Positions 9,017 to 17,261 of a stretch of 64,000 nt of DNA are shown here, one piece after another (position 1 is the first letter of the stretch; every line of letters starts with the position of its first letter). The notes beneath the pieces were generated by a model. It had not been told where the DNA came from, searched no databases, and saw only the letters and a list, made by a program, of their open reading frames with translations. This DNA comes from Flavobacterium sp. 245 (GTDB taxonomy: Bacteria; Bacteroidota; Bacteroidia; Flavobacteriales; Flavobacteriaceae): NCBI RefSeq assembly GCF_004362055.1, contig NZ_SNXB01000001.1:186001-250000 (forward strand). Reading direction: 5' to 3'. The position numbers and the translations under genes are program-made.

Positions 9017-9568
9017 TTGAATTTAGACCAACTCATAAAGGGCTGCATTAAGCAAAACCGAAAGGCACAAGAAGAATTATATCATGTATATAAGAAAACG
9101 CTTTATGTGCTAAGTCTAAAATATTGCAGCAATGAAGCCGAAGCCGAGGACAATCTTCACGACGCTTTTATTGAGATTTTCAGTAATATAAAAAACTACA
9201 AAGAAAAAGGAAGTTTTGAGGGCTGGATTAAAAGAATCACAATCAACAAGGCAATAACCCGCTATAAACAATCTTATGTCCTAACAGCCATTAAGGATGA
9301 ATATCTGCAGGATGAGTTCATAAATGAAAGCGAAATCAATTTACCGCTTGACACTCTATTATCTTTTATTCAAGAATTGCCACATCAATATCGACTGGTT
9401 TTCAGTTTATATGAATTGGATGATTTTTCACATCAGGAAATTGCCAGTTTGCTATCCATTTCAGAAAACACTTCAAAATCTAATTTACATAGAGCAAAAC
9501 AGATTTTAAAAGACAAGATTAAATCACAAAGTACATTTTATTATTCTAAACAGAAAAATGGAAAATAG
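9017..9568 (+). CDS. ECF-type RNA polymerase sigma factor
   Basis: 183 residues. Sigma-70 region 2 lies at about 12-82 (EELYHVYKKTLYVLSLKYC, then AEDNLHDAFIEIFSNI, with the DNA-melting part GSFEGWIKRITINKAI). Region 4 lies at about 115-170 (LPHQYRLVFSLYELDDFSHQEIA, helix-turn-helix ISENTSKSNLHRAK). No extra N-terminal domain, so a typical ECF factor. The start is TTG at 9017; the protein begins like its relatives (NLDQLIKGCIKQNRKAQEE). Its 3' end overlaps the next gene by 11 bp, consistent with a sigma/anti-sigma pair. Confidence 0.93.
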   Translation: MNLDQLIKGCIKQNRKAQEELYHVYKKTLYVLSLKYCSNEAEAEDNLHDAFIEIFSNIKNYKEKGSFEGWIKRITINKAITRYKQSYVLTAIKDEYLQDEFINESEINLPLDTLLSFIQELPHQYRLVFSLYELDDFSHQEIASLLSISENTSKSNLHRAKQILKDKIKSQSTFYYSKQKNGK

Positions 9569-11009
9569 AACAGGAATAGGAAAAGCAATTAGAGGTCAGT
9601 TAAATAATTTGGACAAAAGTCCGAATGACTTTCTATGGTCAAAAATTGAGAAAGACTTGAATCAAAAAAGACGCAAAAGAATATTAACTTGGTTAATTCC
9701 GAGTTTAATCGCTGTGGTATTTTTGTCTGCATCGCTTTATCTTAATTCTGATTTTCAAGAAAAAAATCAGAAACAACAAACACAACCAAAAAAAGAAATC
9801 AGCAAAGGAATCAGTAACGAAAATCAAGATTTAAAGCCAAGTCAAAAAACAGTATTACAAAAAAAGGAACCAGATCAAATTACTACGATTACAAAAACTA
9901 AAAACGTAAAGCTTGTAAAAGAATCCAGTAAACTGATCACATCGACAAAGGAATACGAAGAGTATGAAGTCGTAAAAAAATATAAGGTTGTTATTAAAAA
10001 GCAACAGGTAAAAACAGCACCTATAAAATTAGGAACTTCTAAGAAACCACTGAAAGCGAGTCTTTCTAAAAATGCGAAAACCCCAACAAAACATAAAGCA
10101 GCAAAAAACGCTTCAAACAAAAAAGTGAAACCTTACAATTTGAGGCAAAACAAAAAAACAGAAGCCAAATTACCCGAAAGTTATGCTTCAGAAAAAACCG
10201 TTTTAGACACTTTAAAAAATAATGAAACCGCATTAAAAACAGATCAAATACAAAAAGATACAATTACAAAAACAGACAGTTTACTTACTAAAAAAATAAC
10301 TGCTCCAAAAAGAGAATACAAAAAAACCGTTTACAACACAAAACCTGAAGAAAATCGTCCTGATTTTAGTATTCACGCATTTTATGGTCCAGCAATTTTT
10401 GGTTCTTTAAATGGTTTGTCGCTGATTAGTCCAACTATGGATAATTTACCAAAAAGCCATCCCGTAACCTCACATTACGGAATCTATGTGAAAACGATGT
10501 ACGACAGAATTGGTTTTAAAACAGGATTTTCAAAAATAAATTTAAAGACAACAACAAACCTCGATCAAAACTTAATTACAGATTTTGAAAACATTAATCT
10601 TAAATCTGAAACCAATATAAAGGAGACATTTGGTACTTCTAATGAAGCTGAATTGCTTCAAAAAATTTCTTATTATGAAATTCCAATGGAATTTAACTAT
10701 GCCATAAAAAAAGATGAAAGCAAATTTGAAGTAGATGCTTTCACTGGATTTAGTTTTTTATTTTTAGATAAAAATCAGCTATTTTTAAAATCAGAGAAAA
10801 TAGCAATGCAGGAAATTGGCGAGGCAAAAAACATTTCAGGACTAAATATTTCATTCGATCTAGGAATCGGAATTACCTATAAATTAACAGATAAAATAGG
10901 TGTAGATATAAATCCTCTCTTTAAATATTACCTCAATACTTTTAAAGAAAATGGCGAAGCAAAACCTTACAGTTTATCACTGCAAACAGGAATTAATTAT
11001 AAATTTTAA
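9558..11009 (+). CDS. Putative membrane-bound anti-sigma protein with barrel-like C-terminus
   Basis: 483 residues. The N-terminal 43 residues are probably cytoplasmic and would bind the sigma factor. One membrane helix follows (about 45-63, TWLIPSLIAVVFLSASLYL), then a Lys/Thr-rich low-complexity linker of some 200 residues, then about 180 residues (from about 270, DFSIHAFYGPAIFGSLNG) that look like a small outer-membrane beta-barrel ending in LQTGINYKF. The 11-bp overlap with the ECF gene supports co-regulation. The long basic linker could cross the periplasm. The anti-sigma role is inferred from position and topology, not from a recognised motif. Confidence 0.75.
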   Translation: MENRTGIGKAIRGQLNNLDKSPNDFLWSKIEKDLNQKRRKRILTWLIPSLIAVVFLSASLYLNSDFQEKNQKQQTQPKKEISKGISNENQDLKPSQKTVLQKKEPDQITTITKTKNVKLVKESSKLITSTKEYEEYEVVKKYKVVIKKQQVKTAPIKLGTSKKPLKASLSKNAKTPTKHKAAKNASNKKVKPYNLRQNKKTEAKLPESYASEKTVLDTLKNNETALKTDQIQKDTITKTDSLLTKKITAPKREYKKTVYNTKPEENRPDFSIHAFYGPAIFGSLNGLSLISPTMDNLPKSHPVTSHYGIYVKTMYDRIGFKTGFSKINLKTTTNLDQNLITDFENINLKSETNIKETFGTSNEAELLQKISYYEIPMEFNYAIKKDESKFEVDAFTGFSFLFLDKNQLFLKSEKIAMQEIGEAKNISGLNISFDLGIGITYKLTDKIGVDINPLFKYYLNTFKENGEAKPYSLSLQTGINYKF

Positions 11010-11077
11010 AATATTTTTTAATTAGTTGTAACTTTTTTGATACTTCATACGTATAACCATTTGTACACTTAAAAATT

Positions 11078-11083
11078 GAGGAG
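11078..11083 (+). promoter_or_regulatory. Strong Shine-Dalgarno (GAGGAG) before rpoD
   Basis: GAGGAG lies 8 nt before the ATG at 11092. Most other starts that I inspected in the window have only A-rich leaders, as is usual in this phylum. It may mark special translational control of rpoD. Confidence 0.6.
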
Positions 11084-11091
11084 ACAAAAAC

Positions 11092-11955
11092 ATGAGACAA
11101 CTTAAAATCACCAAGCAGGTAACTAATCGTGAAACTGCATCGTTAGATAAATATCTACAAGAAATCGGAAAAGTTGACCTAATTACCGCGGATGAAGAGG
11201 TAGAATTAGCACAAAGAATTAAGGCGGGTGATCAAAGAGCATTAGAAAAATTAACAAAAGCCAACCTACGTTTCGTTGTATCGGTTGCTAAACAATATCA
11301 AAATCAAGGATTAACTCTTCCTGACTTAATTAACGAAGGAAACTTAGGTCTTATCAAAGCAGCACAGCGTTTTGATGAAACTCGTGGATTTAAATTTATC
11401 TCTTATGCAGTATGGTGGATCCGTCAATCGATTCTTCAGGCATTAGCAGAACAATCACGTATCGTTCGTTTACCATTAAACAAAATTGGTTCTATCAATA
11501 AAATCAACAAAATGTACGCATTATTAGAGCAATCTAATGAGCGTCCGCCTTCTGCTGAAGAAATTGCAAAAGAACTTGACATGACTGTAAATGACGTAAA
11601 AGAGTCTATGAAAAACTCTGGTCGTCACTTATCTATGGATGCACCTCTTGTTGAAGGTGAAGATTCTAACCTTTATGACGTTTTACGTTCTGGAGAATCT
11701 CCAAACCCAGACAGAGAATTAATTCACGAATCATTACGTACTGAAATCGAACGTTCATTAGAAACATTAACTCCAAGAGAGGCTGATGTAGTTCGTTTGT
11801 ATTTTGGTCTTGGCGATCAACACCCAATGACTTTAGAGGAAATTGGAGAAACTTTCGACTTAACTCGTGAGCGTGTTCGTCAGATTAAAGAAAAAGCAAT
11901 CCGCAGATTAAAACATACTTCAAGAAGTAAAATTCTTAAAACTTATTTAGGATAA
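11092..11955 (+). CDS. rpoD: Primary sigma factor RpoD (short Bacteroidota form)
   Basis: 287 residues, the usual length of the primary sigma factor in Bacteroidota, which lacks the long region 1.1 of E. coli. Region 1.2 ([20 protein letters not shown]), region 2 ([42 protein letters not shown]), region 3 ([14 protein letters not shown]) and region 4 ([15 protein letters not shown], helix-turn-helix [20 protein letters not shown]) are all intact. It directs RNA polymerase to promoters of the TAnnTTTG type that occur in this window. It is monocistronic, with hairpins downstream and a Shine-Dalgarno unusual for this genome upstream. Confidence 0.98.
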   Translation: MRQLKITKQVTNRETASLDKYLQEIGKVDLITADEEVELAQRIKAGDQRALEKLTKANLRFVVSVAKQYQNQGLTLPDLINEGNLGLIKAAQRFDETRGFKFISYAVWWIRQSILQALAEQSRIVRLPLNKIGSINKINKMYALLEQSNERPPSAEEIAKELDMTVNDVKESMKNSGRHLSMDAPLVEGEDSNLYDVLRSGESPNPDRELIHESLRTEIERSLETLTPREADVVRLYFGLGDQHPMTLEEIGETFDLTRERVRQIKEKAIRRLKHTSRSKILKTYLG

Positions 11956-11969
11956 ATTATATTTGTTTC

Positions 11970-12028
11970 AGGTTTCAAGTTTCAAGTTGCTCGTAGTAAC
12001 CTGAAACTTGAAACTTGAAACCTTTTTA
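11970..12028. repeat. 19-bp inverted repeat after rpoD, possible terminator
   Basis: AGGTTTCAAGTTTCAAGTT at 11970-11988 is repeated in inverse at 12005-12023 with no mismatch and is followed by TTTTT. Each arm is itself a tandem of the word GTTTCAA. It could end rpoD transcription; the word structure suggests an interspersed repeat. Confidence 0.75.
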
Positions 12029-12075
12029 ACGCAAACAACAGTTTGATTGACTGTTCGTTTTTTGATTGATGATTG

Positions 12076-12104
12076 AAACTCCGGCTGATTACCGGAGTTT
12101 TTTA
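12076..12104 (+). terminator. Rho-independent terminator
   Basis: AAACTCCGG (12076-12084) / CCGGAGTTT (12092-12100), loop of 7 nt, followed by T residues. This is a second hairpin downstream of rpoD. Confidence 0.85.
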
Positions 12105-12125
12105 TTGGCCTTAACTGCAGGGCTC

Positions 12126-12192
12126 TTTTAACCGCAAAGTTTGCAAAGCTTTGCGAACTTTGCGTAAATCCTTGTAAACTTTGCGGTTAAAA
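12126..12192. repeat. CTTTGCGGTT-type inverted repeat, copy 1
   Basis: The 17-bp arm at 12126-12142 (TTTTAACCGCAAAGTTT) is repeated in inverse at 12176-12192. The loop holds further CTTTGCG/CGCAAAG words. Related copies lie at 37911-38010 and 60980-61198. The right arm touches the -7 box of the rpe promoter. Confidence 0.8.
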
Positions 12193-12203
12193 ATTTATCT
12201 TTG
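12172..12203 (+). promoter_or_regulatory. Promoter of rpe
   Basis: TTG at 12172-12174, 21 nt, then TATCTTTG at 12196-12203 (TAnnTTTG). The start codon is 27 nt further on. Confidence 0.6.
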
Positions 12204-12229
12204 TAATAAAACAACACACTACTATAAAA

Positions 12230-12892
12230 ATGAAGAATACACTTATTGCTCCTTCAGTTCTTGCTGCCGATTTTGCAAATCTGCAACGCGATGTCGAAAT
12301 GATCAACAATAGCCAAGCTGATTGGTTTCATATTGATATTATGGATGGAGTTTTTGTTCCGAATATTTCTTTTGGAATGCCTGTTTTAGAAGCAATTTCC
12401 AAACATGCAAAAAAAACAATCGATGTGCATTTAATGATTGTTGATCCAGATCGCTACATTAAAACTTTTGCCGATTTGGGAGCTAACAACTTAACGGTAC
12501 ATTACGAAGCCTGTACACATTTGCACAGAACTTTACAAGCTATTAAGGCTGAAGGAATGAAAGCCGGAGTTGCTGTCAATCCTCATACTAATATCGATTT
12601 ATTAGAAGATGTTATAAATGATATCGACTTGGTTTGTATTATGAGTGTGAATCCCGGTTTTGGTGGGCAATCATTTATCGAAAACACTTATACAAAAGTT
12701 CAAAAACTTAAGGCTTTGATCACTCGCAAAAATGCTTCAACATTAATTGAAATTGATGGCGGTGTAACCAGCAAAAATGCAAAACAGTTAGTAGAAGCCG
12801 GAGCAGATGTTTTAGTTGCAGGAAGCTTTGTTTTTAAAGCCGAAAACCCAACTCAAACTATTTCAGAATTAAAAGTCCTTACTGCTTTTTAA
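12230..12892 (+). CDS. rpe: Ribulose-phosphate 3-epimerase
   Basis: 220 residues, full length for the family. It interconverts ribulose 5-phosphate and xylulose 5-phosphate in the cytosol (pentose phosphate pathway). The TIM-barrel landmarks are all present: APSVLAADFANL, HIDIMDGVFVPNISFG (metal His and Asp), VHLMIVDPDRYI, VNPGFGGQSFIENT (phosphate loop), EIDGGVTSKNA and GADVLVAGSFVFKA. Its 3' end overlaps the convergent nuclease gene by 24 bp. Confidence 0.97.
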   Translation: MKNTLIAPSVLAADFANLQRDVEMINNSQADWFHIDIMDGVFVPNISFGMPVLEAISKHAKKTIDVHLMIVDPDRYIKTFADLGANNLTVHYEACTHLHRTLQAIKAEGMKAGVAVNPHTNIDLLEDVINDIDLVCIMSVNPGFGGQSFIENTYTKVQKLKALITRKNASTLIEIDGGVTSKNAKQLVEAGADVLVAGSFVFKAENPTQTISELKVLTAF

Positions 12893-13657
12893 GTTTTTCA
12901 AATTCGGAAAGAAATCAATTCCAGTCATTTTTTCTAATGTTTCAATTGGAACAACAAAATCATAAATGGATTTTTCGCTGTCTTCATTCGGAACCAAAAA
13001 AGCAATAGCTTTGTGCTCTTTTCCAGATTTAGCTACAACGATTTTATAAAAATACTTAGGGACAGCAACATTTTCTGTCCCTATTTTTTTGTCTGAATCT
13101 TTCAAAACACCTCCCGTTACAACATAAATATCATTGTACTTCCCTGCCCAATAGCGCGTTTTTTGCTCAATTCTGTTCCAAATTCCGCTATTGAAATCAT
13201 GTTTTTGAGGCGAAATATTAGAAGTATAAAAAGTATCATTATAAGCCTCTTTATTAAACTCCATATCACCAGCAGGACAAAGATGCCCTTTGTCATAGCC
13301 CGATTTTTTATAATTTCTCCAATCCGCAGAACCCGTTGTTACTTTTGGATCTTCAATAAAATAAGGACGTTTATAATCTCCGTTTTTCAAATATTCCTTT
13401 TTCAATTCATAAGCAACCCATTCTGCCTGCTCAAATTTTTCATTATAAGAAAGCGTGTAATATGTATGCTTTACAATTTGACCTGTAGTTGAAGTTGGCA
13501 AATAAGAAACCGCATACAAAGAATCTGTAGTATTTTGAGCCGAGGCTGAAGTAAAAGATGTTGGTTTTTCCTGCACCGCTCCCTCTCTTTCTGAATTTTC
13601 TTTTTTACAAGAAACCAATACCAAACAAATCAAACCCAAAAAAATATAATTCTTCAT
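12869..13657 (-). CDS. DNA/RNA non-specific endonuclease, lipoprotein
   Basis: 262 residues. A lipoprotein signal peptide (FLGLICLVLVSCKK, Cys 17) places it in the cell envelope. The nuclease domain covers about 60-250 with the catalytic motif GYDKGHLCPAGDM, a DKGH variant of the DRGH motif, and the metal-binding part FYTSNISPQKHDFNSGIWNR of the Serratia nuclease family. It should cleave DNA and RNA, probably for nutrient or nucleotide salvage. Its last codons overlap the end of rpe on the other strand. Confidence 0.92.
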   Translation of the reverse strand: MKNYIFLGLICLVLVSCKKENSEREGAVQEKPTSFTSASAQNTTDSLYAVSYLPTSTTGQIVKHTYYTLSYNEKFEQAEWVAYELKKEYLKNGDYKRPYFIEDPKVTTGSADWRNYKKSGYDKGHLCPAGDMEFNKEAYNDTFYTSNISPQKHDFNSGIWNRIEQKTRYWAGKYNDIYVVTGGVLKDSDKKIGTENVAVPKYFYKIVVAKSGKEHKAIAFLVPNEDSEKSIYDFVVPIETLEKMTGIDFFPNLKNLKSSKDF

Positions 13658-13685
13658 CCTTTCTTTTATTACGAAATAAACTTAC

Positions 13686-13725
13686 AAAAAAATGCTCCAT
13701 AAATAATATATCTATGGAGCATTTT
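13686..13725 (-). terminator. Terminator of the tail-specific protease gene
   Basis: AAAATGCTCCATA (13689-13701) / TATGGAGCATTTT (13713-13725). On the minus strand the stem is followed by T residues (A-run at 13686-13692). Confidence 0.82.
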
Positions 13726-13750
13726 AATAACAAATTAATTCTTTATCGAA

Positions 13751-15937
13751 TTAAGATTTTACCAGTTTATCCTTTTTCATTTTAGGAGTAACAGTATTTT
13801 TTACATAACTTTTAGTTTGTAAATCATCCAAAACATTTAAAGCTTCTTCTACATAAACATCTTTAGATAATGCTTGGTGCCAAGCCTCTCTTTTTTCTTT
13901 TAATGTAGCATCATTATTCATTTCAAGCTCTTCATAAGGCAATGATTTGAAAACCAAGCTATTTTTATAATCAGCAATTGGTTTATACTTTTTACCTTCA
14001 TTTTCAACTTGTTCCTGAGTGGCTTTAAAGCTTTTAATATTCAAGCTATAAGTATTCTCTTTATTTTTAACATCAATCCATTTTGCATTATCTTCAATCA
14101 ATTTGAATTGATCATTATTTGCAATTCTGTTTCGGCTGTTATTAATCGCCTGAGTAAATTTTTCGTTAGAAGTCCAAGTACTGTAATCCGCTGGATCAAT
14201 TTTATCCCAAGGCATTGCATTATCAATATCACGCTCTCCCATTTTTAAATAAGCATAACGATCTGGCATTACAACATCACTATGAACACCTTCTAATTGA
14301 GTTGACCCTCCGTTGATTCTGTAGAATTTTTGCCCAGTAATTTTCAAAGCTCCTAGGTCACCGTAATTTGCGTTACGTACAAACTGGTTTAAATCAAGAA
14401 CATTTTGCACTGTTCCTTTTCCGTAAGTTTGTTTGCTTCCAATGATTACTCCACGTTTGTAATCCTGAATTGCAGCGGCCAAAATTTCCGAAGCCGAAGC
14501 TGAAAAACTATTAACCATAATTACTAACGGTCCGTCCCACTCGATTTTTTTATCTTTATCGTATAAAACTTCTTTCTTTTTACCAGCAGATTTTACCTGT
14601 ACAATTGGCCCTTCTTCAATAAATAAACCTGCAATATCAACAACCGTAGAAAGAGATCCACCGCCATCATCACGAACGTCAAGCACGATACCATTTACAT
14701 CTTCTTTTTTCAATCTTTCAACCTCAAGAGCAATATCTTTTCCGGCATCACGACCATCTTTGTTTTCAAAATCAATGTAGAATTTAGGTAAATAAATCAC
14801 ACCATATTTCAATCCATTTCTTTCAACAATACTAGATTTAGCATATGTTTCTTCAATTTCAACAACATCTCTGATGATTGAAATTACTTTAATAGTTCCG
14901 TCAACTTTTTTAACTGTAAGTTTAACTTCAGTTCCTTTATGACCTTTAATTTTTTTCACGACATCATCAAGACGCATTCCAACAACATCGACTGGCTCTT
15001 CGTTTCCTTGTGCCACTTTCAAAATCATGTCACCTGCCTCAAGTTCTTTACCTTTCCATGCGGGACCTCCTGAGATCAATTCGTCAATTTGAGTGAAATC
15101 ATTTTTCTTAACTAATCTTGCCCCAATACCTTCTAATTTTCCACTGATATTAACATCAAAACGATCTTTTTCTTCAGGTGCAAAATAACTTGTATGCGGG
15201 TCAAAACGTGTCATGATTGAATTTACATATACAGAAAACCAATCCTCTTTGTTCAAATCTTTAATTACACCAAAATTGTCGTCTAATGATTTTAATGAAC
15301 TGTCACGAGTTTCTTTCTCTAATGTCTCAAAAGATTTTTCTTTATAAGCAGGATCTTTTTTCTTTTTATCCTCTTCTATTTTTTGTTTTGTTACCAATGA
15401 AGAAAGCGTAGACAATTTAATTTGTTTTCTCCATCTTTCATTAATTTCTGCCGTATTTTTAGCATAAGGAAGATGCTCATAATCGGCATTAAAAGTCTCA
15501 TCAACATTATAGTTGAAAGGCTGTGCTAAAATTGTTTTGTAACGTTTTTTACTTTCTTCCATTCGCTTCATTAATCTTGTATAAGTAAGATTAAAAAACG
15601 TAAGATCTTTGTTTAAAAACTGGTCATCAAGCTGTAATTCATACTGCTTAAATTCGTCAATATCAGACTGCAGGAAAAACCTTTTTGAAGGATCCAGTGC
15701 ATCGATATAATCTTTAAAAATTCCTTTAGAAAAGTCATCATTTATTTCAGCCGGACTATAGTGTCCTTTTTCAATAACGAAAGCAAGTAATTCTAAAAGC
15801 GTTTTGTCTCTATTTGGGTCCGGATCTGCAGACTTATCTGCATTTATTTTAAACGCAAATAAGGTAACTGATAAGCATAATACGGCTATAAGTATTTTAT
15901 AATTTCTTTTCATAAACTTAATAATAGCATTCATCAA
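13751..15937 (-). CDS. Carboxy-terminal processing (tail-specific) protease, S41 family
   Basis: 728 residues, close to the length of the E. coli Prc type. A membrane anchor or signal peptide (KRNYKILIAVLCLSVTLFAF) is followed by the N-terminal Tsp domain, a PDZ domain (about 240-335, KLEGIGARLVKKNDFTQIDE), and the S41 protease core with catalytic Ser in VNSFSASASE (about 478) and Lys in SKQTYGKGTVQN. A C-terminal helical domain follows. It degrades or trims envelope proteins in the periplasm. The start could also be the ATG at 15913, which removes eight residues before the signal sequence. Confidence 0.94.
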   Translation of the reverse strand: MMNAIIKFMKRNYKILIAVLCLSVTLFAFKINADKSADPDPNRDKTLLELLAFVIEKGHYSPAEINDDFSKGIFKDYIDALDPSKRFFLQSDIDEFKQYELQLDDQFLNKDLTFFNLTYTRLMKRMEESKKRYKTILAQPFNYNVDETFNADYEHLPYAKNTAEINERWRKQIKLSTLSSLVTKQKIEEDKKKKDPAYKEKSFETLEKETRDSSLKSLDDNFGVIKDLNKEDWFSVYVNSIMTRFDPHTSYFAPEEKDRFDVNISGKLEGIGARLVKKNDFTQIDELISGGPAWKGKELEAGDMILKVAQGNEEPVDVVGMRLDDVVKKIKGHKGTEVKLTVKKVDGTIKVISIIRDVVEIEETYAKSSIVERNGLKYGVIYLPKFYIDFENKDGRDAGKDIALEVERLKKEDVNGIVLDVRDDGGGSLSTVVDIAGLFIEEGPIVQVKSAGKKKEVLYDKDKKIEWDGPLVIMVNSFSASASEILAAAIQDYKRGVIIGSKQTYGKGTVQNVLDLNQFVRNANYGDLGALKITGQKFYRINGGSTQLEGVHSDVVMPDRYAYLKMGERDIDNAMPWDKIDPADYSTWTSNEKFTQAINNSRNRIANNDQFKLIEDNAKWIDVKNKENTYSLNIKSFKATQEQVENEGKKYKPIADYKNSLVFKSLPYEELEMNNDATLKEKREAWHQALSKDVYVEEALNVLDDLQTKSYVKNTVTPKMKKDKLVKS

Positions 15938-16089
15938 ATTTTTTAATCTAAGTTACGGTAAAAACTGTGCCAACAAAGCCAAGCTCACTATAATTTTTTG
16001 TTAAAGATATAAAAATGTTTGTTGTTCAAAAGTCCTTTAAGATTTAGTTTACAATTTTTATTTATTTGTTAGTATTCTACCAAAATCTG

Positions 16090-16122
16090 TTGCTACATTT
16101 GCCTAAAGAAGCCTTAATTTTG
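16090..16122 (+). promoter_or_regulatory. Candidate promoter of surE
   Basis: TTG at 16090-16092, 22 nt, then TAATTTTG at 16115-16122. Confidence 0.45.
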
Positions 16123-16147
16123 ATAAAACAAAAAATCCTCGCCTAGC

Positions 16148-16927
16148 ATGAAAGACGAAAAACCTTTAATATTGGTAACCAATGATGACGGAATTCTAGC
16201 ACCCGGAATCAGAGCTTTAATTAGTGTTATGGAAACTATTGGAGAAGTTGTGGTTGTTGCTCCAGATAAACCTCAAAGTGCCATGGGACATGCCATCACA
16301 ATAAACAATACTTTATTTTTGGATAAAATTTCGAAAGATGATGATCTAGTAACTGAATACAGCTGTTCTGGAACACCCGTAGATTGTGTAAAATTGGCAG
16401 TAAATGAAATTCTGCACAGAAAACCTGATTTGTGCGTTTCAGGAATAAACCACGGCTCAAACTCTTCAATAAATGTAATTTATTCTGGAACAATGAGCGC
16501 CGCCGTTGAAGCCGGAATTGAAGGAATTCAGGCTATAGGTTTTTCACTTTTAGATTTTGACTGGAATGCCGATTTTGAACCCATAAAATCATTCGTAAAA
16601 AAAATAACACTGGAAACACTTGCCAATAAATTACCCGCTGGAGTCGTTTTAAATGTAAATTTCCCGAAATTAAAAGAAAACGAAATAAAAGGAATAAAAA
16701 TTTGTCGCCAAGCAAAAGCGTATTATGCTCAAAAATTTGACAAACGACAAACTCCTTTTGGGAAAGATTATTACTGGCTGACCGGAAAATTCACAAACGA
16801 AGATAAGGGCGAAGATACAGATGAATGGGCGCTGGAAAATGGATACATTTCTGTAGTTCCTGTTCAATTTGACTTAACGGCTCATCATTCAATGCAACAA
16901 CTTAACACCTGGAAATTAAATGAATAA
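16148..16927 (+). CDS. surE: 5'/3'-nucleotidase SurE
   Basis: 259 residues. The metal site VTNDDGILAPGI near the N-terminus (paired Asp), then VVAPDKPQSAMGHAIT, SGTPVDCVKLA and SGINHGSNSSINVIYSGTMSAA, are hallmark SurE motifs. It removes phosphate from nucleoside monophosphates in the cytosol. It is transcribed divergently from the tail-specific protease gene and overlaps the next small gene by 8 bp. The order surE, small membrane protein, lpxB suggests one transcription unit, with an extra promoter before lpxB. Confidence 0.96.
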   Translation: MKDEKPLILVTNDDGILAPGIRALISVMETIGEVVVVAPDKPQSAMGHAITINNTLFLDKISKDDDLVTEYSCSGTPVDCVKLAVNEILHRKPDLCVSGINHGSNSSINVIYSGTMSAAVEAGIEGIQAIGFSLLDFDWNADFEPIKSFVKKITLETLANKLPAGVVLNVNFPKLKENEIKGIKICRQAKAYYAQKFDKRQTPFGKDYYWLTGKFTNEDKGEDTDEWALENGYISVVPVQFDLTAHHSMQQLNTWKLNE

Positions 16928-17192
16928 ATTAGACATCCTGATTGGTTTTATTATCGGAATTATTACTTCTCTTATCGGAAGTTATCTTTTCATTAAATTA
17001 TTTACCTCTTTTGACCTTTCAAACGGTCTTCAAACCATAAAGCAATACGGATATTTAGGAAAAGTAATTACTTTAGGAAGCATTTTAGATCTTGTTTTAT
17101 TCTTATTTCTGTTAAAAAGAAATAAAGAATTAATGGCGAGAGGCGTTGTTTTTGCTGTGATTGTCTTAGCAATTTCGACTTTATTTATTTAA
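16920..17192 (+). CDS. Small membrane protein of unknown function
   Basis: 90 residues with three hydrophobic segments (about 5-28, 47-64 and 71-89) separated by short charged turns. The ATG overlaps the stop region of surE by 8 bp, which supports real translation. No family is recognised. The position between surE and lpxB gives no clear functional hint. Confidence 0.72.
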   Translation: MNKLDILIGFIIGIITSLIGSYLFIKLFTSFDLSNGLQTIKQYGYLGKVITLGSILDLVLFLFLLKRNKELMARGVVFAVIVLAISTLFI

Positions 17193-17197
17193 ATCTT

Positions 17198-17205
17198 ATC
17201 TTTGT
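17198..17205 (+). promoter_or_regulatory. -7 box of a probable lpxB promoter
   Basis: TATCTTTG 56 nt before the lpxB ATG. No good -33 element is seen. Confidence 0.4.
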
Positions 17206-17261
17206 TCTGCAAAAAAAAAATGCTGTGCTTCTAAATTACGCGCACTTTTAAAAAACTCAAT

